Counted from the first letter of the stretch, positions 17,279 through 25,010 are shown. The stretch: 61,652 nt of DNA from an uncultured Bacteroidales bacterium (GCA_947307415.1 CAMZJA010000012.1:1-61652), one strand, 5' to 3'. The notes: generated by a model from the letters alone, not told the origin. Numbers and translations: made by a program.

Positions 17279-17915
17279 ATCGATAAAGTTGAGTGTAATG
17301 CAAAGGAGGATAGGTGCGCACTGGCTCGTCAAAGTTCTGCGCTTCGCCTTGCTCATCGAAGAGGCTGTATTGGTGGCTTTGGGTGACAAGGAAATCAAAT
17401 TGGAAGTCGCGTCTCGAGAACTGCATGCTGCCAGCGATGGGTGTCCACTCGCAGAAAGTGATAGGTTTGCTCTCGACGGTGCGATAGGTCAATGCGTCGC
17501 CGCAAACGATATTCATTTTCAACATGTATCGGAGGCTTTCTTCATAGCCGTCCGAATAGTTCTTTTTGCCCATTTGGTCCATCACCTTGGCAAAAAGCCG
17601 TTCACGACAAGCCTCGGCGTTGTCGGGCAGAATGTCGATGCCATAGCAGCAGCCTACAGCAATCAAGCTCTTAAACTCCCTTTCCGTTTGGGATTTAATG
17701 TCTTTCAAAAGGGAGAGTTTGCGGCATAGAATTTCGATAAGGAAATTGCCGTCGCCGCAGGCGGGTTCAAGGAAACGGCTGTCGAGCCGATAGGACTCGT
17801 CGCGCACAAGGTCGAGCATAGCGTTCACCTCGCGTGGATTGGTGAACACCTCGCCATGGTCAGCCACCCTTTGGCGGCTTTTGATTTGGGATTTAGGGTT
17901 TTCGTTGTCAGGCAT
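17262..17915 (-). CDS. Short methyltransferase-like protein with intact SAM motif but degenerate catalytic motif
   Basis: The ATG at 17915 gives 217 residues (MPDNENPKSQ); a GTG at 17945 would add 10 residues. Residues 17-36 (VADHGEVFTNPREVNAMLDLV) and the motif I region LEPACGDGNFL (49-59) are textbook for gamma-class adenine methylases. The segment aligned with motif IV reads FDFLVTQSHQY instead of FDVIxxNPPY, and the protein ends soon after, without target-recognition region. It may be a degenerate partner of the downstream methylase, supplying a SAM-binding half. The 17-base overlap with that gene supports obligate co-expression. Confidence 0.75.
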   Translation of the reverse strand: MPDNENPKSQIKSRQRVADHGEVFTNPREVNAMLDLVRDESYRLDSRFLEPACGDGNFLIEILCRKLSLLKDIKSQTEREFKSLIAVGCCYGIDILPDNAEACRERLFAKVMDQMGKKNYSDGYEESLRYMLKMNIVCGDALTYRTVESKPITFCEWTPIAGSMQFSRRDFQFDFLVTQSHQYSLFDEQGEAQNFDEPVRTYPPLHYTQLYRYEEQL

Positions 17916-18048
17916 AAAAAATCGTGGAACTTTGCTTACGTCCACTTAGGTGTTCCACGACCTGCCTGACAAATAAGTAAAGCCCACGATTACTCGTAGG
18001 CGTTTACCGCTTCACTGGTCAGGCTTGTTTGTGGAACTTCAAGTGGAC
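17907..18048. other. Three-armed nested palindrome, 109-nt hairpin with alternative pairing
   Basis: Arm 2 (GTCCACTT 17940-17947, GTTCCAC 17952-17958, GCCTGAC 17964-17970) pairs with arm 3 (GTCAGGC 18018-18024, GTGGAAC 18031-18037, AAGTGGAC 18041-18048), the stems being separated by small internal loops. Inside, AGTAAAGC (17976-17983) pairs with GCTTCACT (18009-18016) with one mismatch, and ACGA/TCGT forms an apex. Arm 1 (GTCAGGC 17907-17913, TCGTGGAAC 17922-17930) can pair with arm 2 instead. It lies between divergent defence genes and covers the 5' end of the short methylase gene. It could be a structured RNA, a cruciform or an attenuation switch. Confidence 0.85.
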
Positions 18049-18272
18049 AGTTAGAGCGAAAACGCTTTATATTATATAATATGCTGTTTAATTATCTTTC
18101 TATATCCATCAGTCAATTATTTGTTTAACATTAGATAAATTGCTGCAAATATACTAAAATTAATATCATGATAGAATTAATTCCCCCATTTGATTAAAAA
18201 AGTTGTATTTTTGCAAGTAACTAATTCACATTTTTTTGTAAAAAAAAACAATCTTAAATTAATCGCTTTATT
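18049..18272. other. AT-rich leader of the HD-GHKL gene
   Basis: It holds a small hairpin AGCG-AAAA-CGCT (18055-18066), a perfect ATATTATATAATAT palindrome near 18069-18082, and the -7 box at 18206-18214. I see no coding region. Confidence 0.6.
18206..18214 (+). promoter_or_regulatory. -7 box for the HD-GHKL gene
   Basis: TATTTTTGC, 58 bases ahead of the ATG. TTTG at 18189-18192 is closer than the usual -33 spacing, so the upstream element is uncertain. Confidence 0.55.
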
Positions 18273-21200
18273 ATGGATAAGAACTATACTCTTGAAAAAC
18301 ATTTGAAAACATTAGCTGCAGAAGATCATGATTATGACATCTTAGCTTCAATCTGGGAATTGAATCGTTCAAATCTAAAAGAAGGTTTGGCCACTATTAA
18401 AAGTAATTATCCTCAATATAGTGATCATGGCATAGCTCATTCAAATAAAATAATTGACAAGATTCAATGCTTTCTTGGAGAGCAACGAATAAAAGAACTA
18501 GGAGCAACAGATACTTTTTTATTGTTGATGGCTGGATTAACACATGATGTTGGTATGATCTTGACATATAGAATGATTGAAAAAGTGTGGAGCAGTGAGA
18601 ATATGAAAGAAATTATTGAGAATTTATCACAAACAGAGGATAAAGTCCTTTCTGATGCTGCAAAAATAATTTTAAGAAAAGGAGAGTCTGTCGTAAAAGA
18701 CAAAGAAAACAATTTTGTGTGGGCATTGGATATAAAAAACGCAGTGACTTTAATAACATCAGAAATTTGCAGAGGAAATCACGCATTATTAGGAAGTTAC
18801 CATCTGTCAGGACAAGATGAGTTTTCAAAATTAGCATCGGACTTCCATGCAGAGAAATTACCACGGAGATATATGGATATGTTAGCATCTGTGGCATATT
18901 TACATGGTGCATCATCTTCTGAAGTAATGGATAAATTATACCAAAGAGCTGATGGATGGAAAGGGGATTATATTCACCCGCGTTTTATTGCATGTATGAT
19001 ACGTCTAGGTGACTTATTAGACTTTGACAGTGACAGATTTGACGAATACTCACTAGCATTGCTAAAAAACATTCCAGACACTTCCGTTGTTCATAAAGAA
19101 AAACATTCTTCAGTACGACACATGTTAGTTTCTCCAACATCTATAGAAGCAGAACTAAATTGTAAAACTGACGCTGTTTATAGAGTAGCAAGAAAATGGT
19201 TTGATTGGTTAGAAAATGAAGTATCATTTCAAAGCAGAGAATGGTCAAACATTGCGCCAGAAGATTTAAGTGGATTGCCTCCTATGATTAGCAAAGGCAA
19301 CATCAAAATTTTATTTAATGGATTGAAGGTAAAACCAGATCTGATGAATTTAAAATTCACAATGTCGCAACAGAAAATCTTTAATATTCTTAGGGGTGGC
19401 GGCTTATATAGGGACCCCGGCTTTGTATTTATTAGAGAAATGGTTCAAAATGCCTTTGATGCAAGTAATATTCAATTATGCAATGATATTCGCATGGGAA
19501 CTCACGCTTATGCATTGAATGGTAAAAAACTATCAGATTTAAAATTTCCAGATGACATACCTACAGAAGTATATAATCAGTACCCTATCGATTTAACTGT
19601 CAAGTGGAAAGATGAACAAAAAAACACAATAGTTGTTATATGTGAGGACAAAGGAACTGGAATTTCAGAAGAAGCATTATTACACATGACCCAAAAAGTT
19701 GGAGAAAGTAACCGAAATAAAATAGATAAAGATATACCATATTGGTTAAAACCAACAGGAACATTTGGTGTAGGTCTGCAATCTGTTTTCTTTGTAGCTG
19801 ATTCTTTTTTTGTGGAAACAAAATGTATCGGAGAGGAATCGAAACGAATCTTATTTAGATCAGCAGAGCATGGTCAATATAGCACTATTTTGGAGTATGG
19901 AACAGATATTAATCGAGGCACACGCGTAACTGTAGAAATCAATCGTAGTCTTTTTAAAACATTATATGATGATCAATGCAGATGGGAAATCAGGAGTCAG
20001 ATAGATAGTATTTTATATGATAATGACGATAAATATATATCGATGATAGATGCCTATGTTTCGTCAACATTTAATACGAACGGAACAAACAGATTATCAT
20101 ATCATTCTGTAAACCCTGGCGCAGCAATAGAAACGTCTTCTTTTAGATTTCCCCAATATGAGTTTTGTCAAGATACGTTTAAAATGAATAGTGATATAGA
20201 AAAAGATATATTAAAATTTCATTTTATAGAGAATAAAGTCGGTTCACGAATTACACTTTCATTTGGTGAAAATTCGTTAATATACGGATATTATCCATAT
20301 ACCATCCAGTTATTATTAAGAGGTATAGCCGTAAAAAATGCAGAACATCCGATGCCAGAATTAAGTTTAGCATCAATGTCTTGGGATTTGTACAGTGAAG
20401 ATAGTGACAAAATTGTTGATATATCAAGAGATAACATAACACTTCAAGGCTTCTCTACAATTAAAGGATTGTTGTTTGATAAGATTCTTCCCTTGGTTTT
20501 CCCTTCCATACAACATGAATTTGAAGAAAAAATTAGTCAATTTAATGGTACTACTAAAAACCTACTAGAATTACAATATTTAAATTATGTACTGACATGC
20601 ATGGAATTAAATATACAATTTAAAAAAACAGAGTGTTTACTTAATATTAAATTGCCTAAATCATATGCGCAAGAAGGACTAAAACAAATATCTCTTCGTA
20701 GATTATTAGATGCAAAAACGATTGTAACTTTATATAATCCAGAAGATAATGAAAAGATTACAAGAAAAGTTATTCAACACACAAAAGATTACATAATAAT
20801 TAGCAAATATAATTTGAGAGAAATATTAGAAAAAGATAAAATACTTGAAAAAATTGTTTATTTAGAAGATGGCCAGCGCCTATACTATTATACCAAAAAA
20901 GAAAACAATACCGCAACTGTAGTTGAATGTGCTGATTTAATGAGATATCATATGATGTACTCAAAAGCAAGATACTTTGATGAGATGAGAAGTTCTTATT
21001 TAGCCATCAAAAACTATGATGATTTAGCAGTAGTTATGACAGAAGAAGGTAATGATAAAATTAATAGATTGAGAATTGTATCGCCATTCACAAAATTGTT
21101 TGATTTTTCCAAATATACATCAGATGTTATAGGAAGCACAATAGATGATATTAGAAACTATGTTAATAAACATTCGGAATCTTTAATACCAGAGGCTTTA

Positions 21201-21359
21201 ATTGAATATACCCAAAAGAATAATTATAACAAAAATGTAACAAAAGACCGCATAATAAATAGTTATCAACGTTTTATATCGGATTTTTTATACATAAAAA
21301 ATGGAGGAGTTTTGCCGGATCAAAAGTCATCTCATAACGATGAAGATAAATCGTGTTAA
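18273..21359 (+). CDS. HD-domain plus Hsp90-like (GHKL) ATPase protein, putative defence protein
   Basis: A 1028-residue cytoplasmic protein. The N-terminal HD-type phosphohydrolase module has H52/H56 (HGIAHSNKI), H91-D92 (GLTHDVGM) and a later IRLGDLLDFDSDR. The middle is a GHKL ATPase: N box REMVQNAFDAS (about 388-398), DKGTGIS (about 458-464) and GTFGVGLQS (about 496-504). The remaining 500 residues are unassigned. HD and Hsp90-like ATPase fusions occur as uncharacterised proteins in defence-type islands. The gene is AT-rich and uses codons unlike the flanking core genes, suggesting transfer. It ends ...DKSC. Substrate (nucleotide or nucleic acid) is unknown. Confidence 0.78.
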   Translation: MDKNYTLEKHLKTLAAEDHDYDILASIWELNRSNLKEGLATIKSNYPQYSDHGIAHSNKIIDKIQCFLGEQRIKELGATDTFLLLMAGLTHDVGMILTYRMIEKVWSSENMKEIIENLSQTEDKVLSDAAKIILRKGESVVKDKENNFVWALDIKNAVTLITSEICRGNHALLGSYHLSGQDEFSKLASDFHAEKLPRRYMDMLASVAYLHGASSSEVMDKLYQRADGWKGDYIHPRFIACMIRLGDLLDFDSDRFDEYSLALLKNIPDTSVVHKEKHSSVRHMLVSPTSIEAELNCKTDAVYRVARKWFDWLENEVSFQSREWSNIAPEDLSGLPPMISKGNIKILFNGLKVKPDLMNLKFTMSQQKIFNILRGGGLYRDPGFVFIREMVQNAFDASNIQLCNDIRMGTHAYALNGKKLSDLKFPDDIPTEVYNQYPIDLTVKWKDEQKNTIVVICEDKGTGISEEALLHMTQKVGESNRNKIDKDIPYWLKPTGTFGVGLQSVFFVADSFFVETKCIGEESKRILFRSAEHGQYSTILEYGTDINRGTRVTVEINRSLFKTLYDDQCRWEIRSQIDSILYDNDDKYISMIDAYVSSTFNTNGTNRLSYHSVNPGAAIETSSFRFPQYEFCQDTFKMNSDIEKDILKFHFIENKVGSRITLSFGENSLIYGYYPYTIQLLLRGIAVKNAEHPMPELSLASMSWDLYSEDSDKIVDISRDNITLQGFSTIKGLLFDKILPLVFPSIQHEFEEKISQFNGTTKNLLELQYLNYVLTCMELNIQFKKTECLLNIKLPKSYAQEGLKQISLRRLLDAKTIVTLYNPEDNEKITRKVIQHTKDYIIISKYNLREILEKDKILEKIVYLEDGQRLYYYTKKENNTATVVECADLMRYHMMYSKARYFDEMRSSYLAIKNYDDLAVVMTEEGNDKINRLRIVSPFTKLFDFSKYTSDVIGSTIDDIRNYVNKHSESLIPEALIEYTQKNNYNKNVTKDRIINSYQRFISDFLYIKNGGVLPDQKSSHNDEDKSC

Positions 21360-21634
21360 ATTGTCTTTATAACAACGACATTTATCAACTAGCAGTTAAT
21401 TTGTGTTTTTGTCTATTACACCTGTTATATAATTGCAAAGATGTCCTATATACTTATTGGTAATATAGAAAGCATATAGCGAATCAATCAACATGATATA
21501 AAATAATGTCTTTTTGGAGATGATGTAGTTATAAAAGTAATTTTGCTTTTATAATGTATTAATAAACCATGATATGAATAGTAATTACATTTCTATTTTT
21601 ATCGTATCAAACACTTATTTATGATTGTTCTTAG
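21360..21634. other. AT-rich gap between convergent HD-GHKL and reverse transcriptase genes
   Basis: I see no gene here. The only notable element is AAAAGTAATTTTGCTTTT near 21533-21550, a small palindrome containing a promoter-like TAATTTTGC. No clear shared terminator is visible. Confidence 0.5.
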
Positions 21635-22504
21635 TCAACAACTTTTCTTTAAATTAGCTATTTTATCTATCCGATTTTTATAGTTTAACATTCCTTTAAC
21701 TCTTGGAGAATTCTCATCAACCTCCTTGGACAGTGCTTTTTTAAACTTATCCGTTACGGTCATGGAATTATTAAGCATTTTAACTCCGGTAACATCTGTA
21801 ATGCCCGATCTATATGTTGTTTTTCCTTGACTAATTTTAAAACCATTGGATATAATTGTCTGAACTATTTCAGGAACAACATGTTTAAAATCTGTTTGCG
21901 AAGACATCGTCACATCATCCACAAAGGTAGTAAAGCGCAATCCTTCTCGTTTAGCAATGACTTGTAATTCTATACCAGTTGGAACAAATACAAGATTAGC
22001 TAAAGTTGTTGAAGTAGGTGCCCCTTGTGGCAAATGTCCGTGGTATGTAGTTAATTTTGTCAATACAGATGCAACGTCAGGCGAGAATCCAACATTCACA
22101 AATGTAATATATACCATTTTATTGTTAATATATGGGAAGAAATCCTTCAAATCTGTTTGAAAGACATATTTTTGTCCCTTATGATATCGAGCATTTAGAA
22201 TATTATCTTTATGTTTTATACCTCCATATGCATACTCTGGCATTTGTATATGTTCTACAAGATAGCAATTAATGCGTCTCTGGATATCTTTCAATTCTTT
22301 TTTAGGAGGATTGATAGTTCTAGTCCAATACTTCCCGAATTGGGAGTATTTGGGTTTGTTTAGTTTTTTATTCCCAAACTTATCTTTTTTAACACGCAAA
22401 AACTCAGTATAAAAATCCTCAATATGTTCAACAATATAATTCACCCGTTCCTCTTCTTTATGAAGAACCAATGAACATAATATGTCAATTTTTTGTATAA
22501 GCAT
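21635..22504 (-). CDS. Retron-type reverse transcriptase
   Basis: A 289-residue RT with retron hallmarks: NARYH (104-108, the NAxxH motif of region X), DLKDFF (118-123, first catalytic Asp), PQGAPTS (159-165), the active-site box FVDD (194-197, instead of YADD), and VTG (238-240, region Y). The order and spacing match retron RTs such as that of Ec86, including LPQGAP...LAN. Retron RTs copy the msd part of an adjacent ncRNA into msDNA and act with an effector in phage defence. The 81-aa gene and a structured leader lie just upstream on the same strand. It is AT-rich relative to core genes and ends ...KKSC. Confidence 0.88.
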   Translation of the reverse strand: MLIQKIDILCSLVLHKEEERVNYIVEHIEDFYTEFLRVKKDKFGNKKLNKPKYSQFGKYWTRTINPPKKELKDIQRRINCYLVEHIQMPEYAYGGIKHKDNILNARYHKGQKYVFQTDLKDFFPYINNKMVYITFVNVGFSPDVASVLTKLTTYHGHLPQGAPTSTTLANLVFVPTGIELQVIAKREGLRFTTFVDDVTMSSQTDFKHVVPEIVQTIISNGFKISQGKTTYRSGITDVTGVKMLNNSMTVTDKFKKALSKEVDENSPRVKGMLNYKNRIDKIANLKKSC

Positions 22505-22522
22505 GGAAAAATAAAAGGGATG

Positions 22523-22768
22523 TTAACAGTCAAATAAGTTCTTGATAAGCAATGCGAATTCAGCCAGTGTTGTAATAGCAAGAATTACCTCTACTATTTT
22601 AAGTACCACTTTGCCAATACTCTTGAAGATTGCGCCAAGTCTTCTGCGACTTCTCTTCTTACCATCATTTAAAAGAACAACTTTCCTGTTAGAGATGGAA
22701 CAACGGTTCCTTGAGCCAGAGATCCATGTACCTTGTACTCGAGTCTCTCTAATAAATAATTTATACAT
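22523..22768 (-). CDS. Small cationic membrane protein, candidate retron effector or accessory
   Basis: An 81-residue protein. The first half is basic (KKRSRRR near residues 37-43). A strong hydrophobic segment (VVLKIVEVILAITTLAEFALLI, about 54-75) is followed by KNLFDC. It lies between the candidate msr-msd RNA and the RT gene, 18 bases ahead of the RT start. Some known retrons carry transmembrane effectors, so a membrane-active toxin or effector is a reasonable inference; no homologue is recognised. The short length leaves some chance that it is not expressed. Confidence 0.55.
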   Translation of the reverse strand: MYKLFIRETRVQGTWISGSRNRCSISNRKVVLLNDGKKRSRRRLGAIFKSIGKVVLKIVEVILAITTLAEFALLIKNLFDC

Positions 22769-22904
22769 TTGTAATAGATTTTTAATCAGGGCAACGTCGC
22801 CCGTGTCCTATTACGACGTCACGCAATGTCTATATGCGCTGTTCCTGTTCCATCCCCTTTATTCCGTGTCAAAAAAAACACTATAAATTGATTAATAGCA
22901 ATAA

Positions 22905-23071
22905 CGATAATACGTTCTTGTGTTATCAATTCTATTATCGCATAACCTCATCTGGGAGTTCCAGTGGCGGTGGAGCGATTGACCTTTTCGGCCAGAAGAC
23001 CTTTCGGTTGTGAAACTAAATTCACTTCAAGAACTAAGCATCACGTGACAATAAATTATTTCAAAGAACTC
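22905..23071 (-). ncRNA. Candidate retron msr-msd RNA
   Basis: Downstream of a strong -7 box (23076-23084, minus) the transcript contains GTTCTTG (23034-23028), three compact hairpins (GTGAA/TTCAC; ACC-GAAA-GGT; TGGCC-GAAAA-GGTCA), then a larger hairpin closed by ATCGC (22979-22975) and GCGAT (22941-22937) with an inner CTGG/CCAG stem, and CAAGAAC (22920-22914), complementary to GTTCTTG. This is the a1, msr hairpins, msd hairpin, a2 order expected upstream of a retron RT. An alternative 8-bp stem CGATAATA/TATTATCG (22940-22933 / 22912-22905) competes. The exact ends and the branching G are not established. Confidence 0.45.
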
Positions 23072-23075
23072 AAGT

Positions 23076-23084
23076 GCAAAGATA
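23076..23084 (-). promoter_or_regulatory. Promoter of the retron unit
   Basis: The minus strand reads TATCTTTGC, with TTG at 23106-23104 about 19 bases upstream, a good Bacteroidetes promoter. It starts a leader of about 300 bases before the first retron ORF. Confidence 0.7.
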
Positions 23085-23137
23085 CACAAATTTTAGATAT
23101 CGCAACTAATTATTTTGAATTATTTTTTATATTCACC

Positions 23138-24058
23138 TCACTTCAAAATATCCCCCATCTCCCTCAACCTCGCCACCAATGCCTCGCCTATTAGTTTTGT
23201 CATCGCATCAGCCAAACCAGTGCGTGCGTATTCATCAAAAGCATCGTAATAACTGCGACGGTCGGAATATTTTATGTTTACTGCCGGCAAACCTTCTCTG
23301 ATAAGCTGCAGGTTCATGAGAAGTCGGCCGGTGCGACCGTTTCCGTCAATGAATGGGTGAATGCCTTCAAAACGCAAGTGAAAAAGAGCGACCCTCTCAA
23401 CAATATGCATCGTCTCTGCCCAATTTTTATAATCTTCGAGCAATTCCTCAATCTTTGGCTCAATCAGATACGGCTGTACTGGCTCAGTCAAAGCCCCGGC
23501 AATGCGGACATTTACACGACGGAATGTCCCTTTGTCCTCCGGACGGTCGGCCCAAACCAAACCATGTATGCTTTTAATCTCAAAATCTGTAAGCTGCTTG
23601 TCTTGCTTTGCAAGCTCTTCAACATATTGAAAAGCCTCCTTATACCCCACCGCTTCAAGATGGTCCTTCAGAGGTTTTCTGTCGATGGTGATACCCTGCA
23701 ATACAAGCGCAGTCTCCTGCAAAGTGAGAGTGTTTCCTTCAATTGCATTACTATTGTAAGTGTGCTCAACAAGAAAAACCTCCCTGATGGCTTCAACTTC
23801 AGCCGGAGTTAGCGGACGACACGCATCCAACTGTTTTTTTAAGGCATCAATCTGTTCAAGAAGCGGGCCATAGCTTTTCCTCACCGTACTTTTTGCATAA
23901 GTGCGAGCATCTACAGGCTGAACGGCATCATCCGGAATCATGTAAAGATTGCCCTTACGCTCAACTCCAGCTATTCGCCCCTGTTCGCACAAAAGCCGTA
24001 CCCTTCTCGCAGAAATACCCCATTTTTCAGCTGCTTCAGAGACCTTAATATAAGTCAT
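23138..24058 (-). CDS. Fic family protein, class II, with N-terminal DNA-binding-like domain
   Basis: A 306-residue protein with the catalytic Fic loop HPFIDGNGRTGR at 234-245 and the auto-inhibitory motif SNAIEGN at 103-109 (S/TxxxE[G/N], N-terminal, hence class II). The first 45 residues (ISARRVRLLCEQGRIAGVERKGNLYMIP) look like a MerR/excisionase-type winged helix. Fic proteins transfer AMP, or another nucleotide moiety, to protein hydroxyls. The target is unknown. It has its own promoter and closes the accessory island next to rpe. Such genes are common mobile accessory genes, but this one uses codons closer to the core than its AT-rich neighbours. Confidence 0.93.
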   Translation of the reverse strand: MTYIKVSEAAEKWGISARRVRLLCEQGRIAGVERKGNLYMIPDDAVQPVDARTYAKSTVRKSYGPLLEQIDALKKQLDACRPLTPAEVEAIREVFLVEHTYNSNAIEGNTLTLQETALVLQGITIDRKPLKDHLEAVGYKEAFQYVEELAKQDKQLTDFEIKSIHGLVWADRPEDKGTFRRVNVRIAGALTEPVQPYLIEPKIEELLEDYKNWAETMHIVERVALFHLRFEGIHPFIDGNGRTGRLLMNLQLIREGLPAVNIKYSDRRSYYDAFDEYARTGLADAMTKLIGEALVARLREMGDILK

Positions 24059-24086
24059 ATCGTTCCGATTTTTATAATTTTACGCT

Positions 24087-24095
24087 GCAAATATA
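24087..24095 (-). promoter_or_regulatory. -7 box for the Fic gene
   Basis: The minus strand reads TATATTTGC, 28 bases ahead of the Fic ATG. Confidence 0.65.
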
Positions 24096-24201
24096 CAAAT
24101 ATTATTCCTATTTTCACAATTTTAGGAATAAAATAATTAAAAAATGGCTTAAAACGTTTTATAAGATTTATTCACTAAAAGTGAATGCTTTCGCAAGCTC
24201 A

Positions 24202-24235
24202 GGTCTCCACTCCGCCCCGCTGCGGTCGAAATGAC
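24202..24235. repeat. Dispersed palindrome, single half-arm
   Basis: A half copy of the dispersed element, ending TGCGGTCGAAATGAC, next to a separate ATTCACT/AGTGAAT hairpin near 24170-24186. It lies between the Fic promoter and rpe. Confidence 0.7.
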
Positions 24236-24268
24236 AAAAAAAAAATCTCAATTTCAAAAATTATTTCC

Positions 24269-24277
24269 TATCTTTGC
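24269..24277 (+). promoter_or_regulatory. -7 box for rpe
   Basis: TATCTTTGC lies 23 bases ahead of the ATG at 24301. It excludes the longer open frame starting at 24274. Confidence 0.75.
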
Positions 24278-24300
24278 AAATCATAAAAATCATTCTCACA

Positions 24301-24948
24301 ATGCAAAAACTTATCGCTCCATCGTTGCTTTCAGCTGATTTCCTTCATCTTTCGAGGGATATCGATATGGTGAATAAAAGTCAGGCGGATTGGTTCCATT
24401 GCGACATCATGGACGGGGTGTTCGTGCCGAATATATCCTACGGCATCCCGCTGGTGCAAGCCATTAAAAAAGAAGCACTTAAACCTCTTGACGTGCATCT
24501 CATGATCGTCGAACCTGACCGCTATTTCGAGAAGTTCCGCGACGCAGGAGCCGACATCATCACCTTCCACTACGAGGCAAGCACTCACATCCATCGCAGC
24601 GTGCAGATGCTGAAATCGCTTGGCGTGAAAGCCGGTGTGGTGCTCAATCCACATACTTCGGTGACGCTCCTCGAAGATATTCTCGGCGATTTAGACCTTG
24701 TATTATTAATGTCTGTCAATCCGGGATTCGGAGGTCAGAAATTCATCGAGCGCACTTATGCAAAGATCGAGAAGCTGCGTCAAATGATTGATAATCAAGG
24801 GTTAAAGACCATGATTGAAGTCGATGGCGGAGTTAATGTCGAAAACGCACCGAAGCTTTTCAATGCTGGAGCCGATGTTTTGGTGGCAGGGAATGCAGTA
24901 TTCAAATCGGAAGAGCCAATGAAGATGATTGCGATGATGAAACAATGA
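24301..24948 (+). CDS. rpe: Ribulose-phosphate 3-epimerase
   Basis: The ATG at 24301 gives 215 residues. It interconverts ribulose-5-phosphate and xylulose-5-phosphate in the pentose phosphate pathway. TIM-barrel signatures are all present: LIAPSLLSADF, HCDIMDGVFVPN, PLDVHLMIVEP, LMSVNPGFGGQKFI, and EVDGGVN. It overlaps the open frame of pepD by four bases, but the true pepD start is 62 bases downstream. Confidence 0.96.
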   Translation: MQKLIAPSLLSADFLHLSRDIDMVNKSQADWFHCDIMDGVFVPNISYGIPLVQAIKKEALKPLDVHLMIVEPDRYFEKFRDAGADIITFHYEASTHIHRSVQMLKSLGVKAGVVLNPHTSVTLLEDILGDLDLVLLMSVNPGFGGQKFIERTYAKIEKLRQMIDNQGLKTMIEVDGGVNVENAPKLFNAGADVLVAGNAVFKSEEPMKMIAMMKQ

Positions 24949-25010
24949 TATTCCGAGCACGAAGTGCGAGGAAACTCAAAAAAGAAACAACAATTAAAAA
25001 CATTAATATC

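Larger units (their letters stand above)
22769..23137. other. Gene-free leader of the retron unit
   Basis: This 369-base stretch holds the promoter and candidate msr-msd RNA. Nearer the ORFs it has a GTGT-T8-GACAC hairpin with U-run (around 22867-22882, minus sense), a repeated GACACGG word (around 22865 and 22802) and a GGGC-GACGTT-GCCC hairpin (around 22789-22802) directly ahead of the 81-aa gene. Confidence 0.5.

Noticed and set aside
17279..17398. Longer start for the second methylase of the pair
   Set aside because: The extra 40 residues overlap the short methylase in another frame and have no methylase similarity. The ATG at 17278 begins a normal motif X region.
17940..18048. Integron attC site
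   Set aside because: The nested palindrome resembles attC architecture, but the expected RYYYAAC/GTTRRRY core boxes are absent at its ends and no integrase gene is near.
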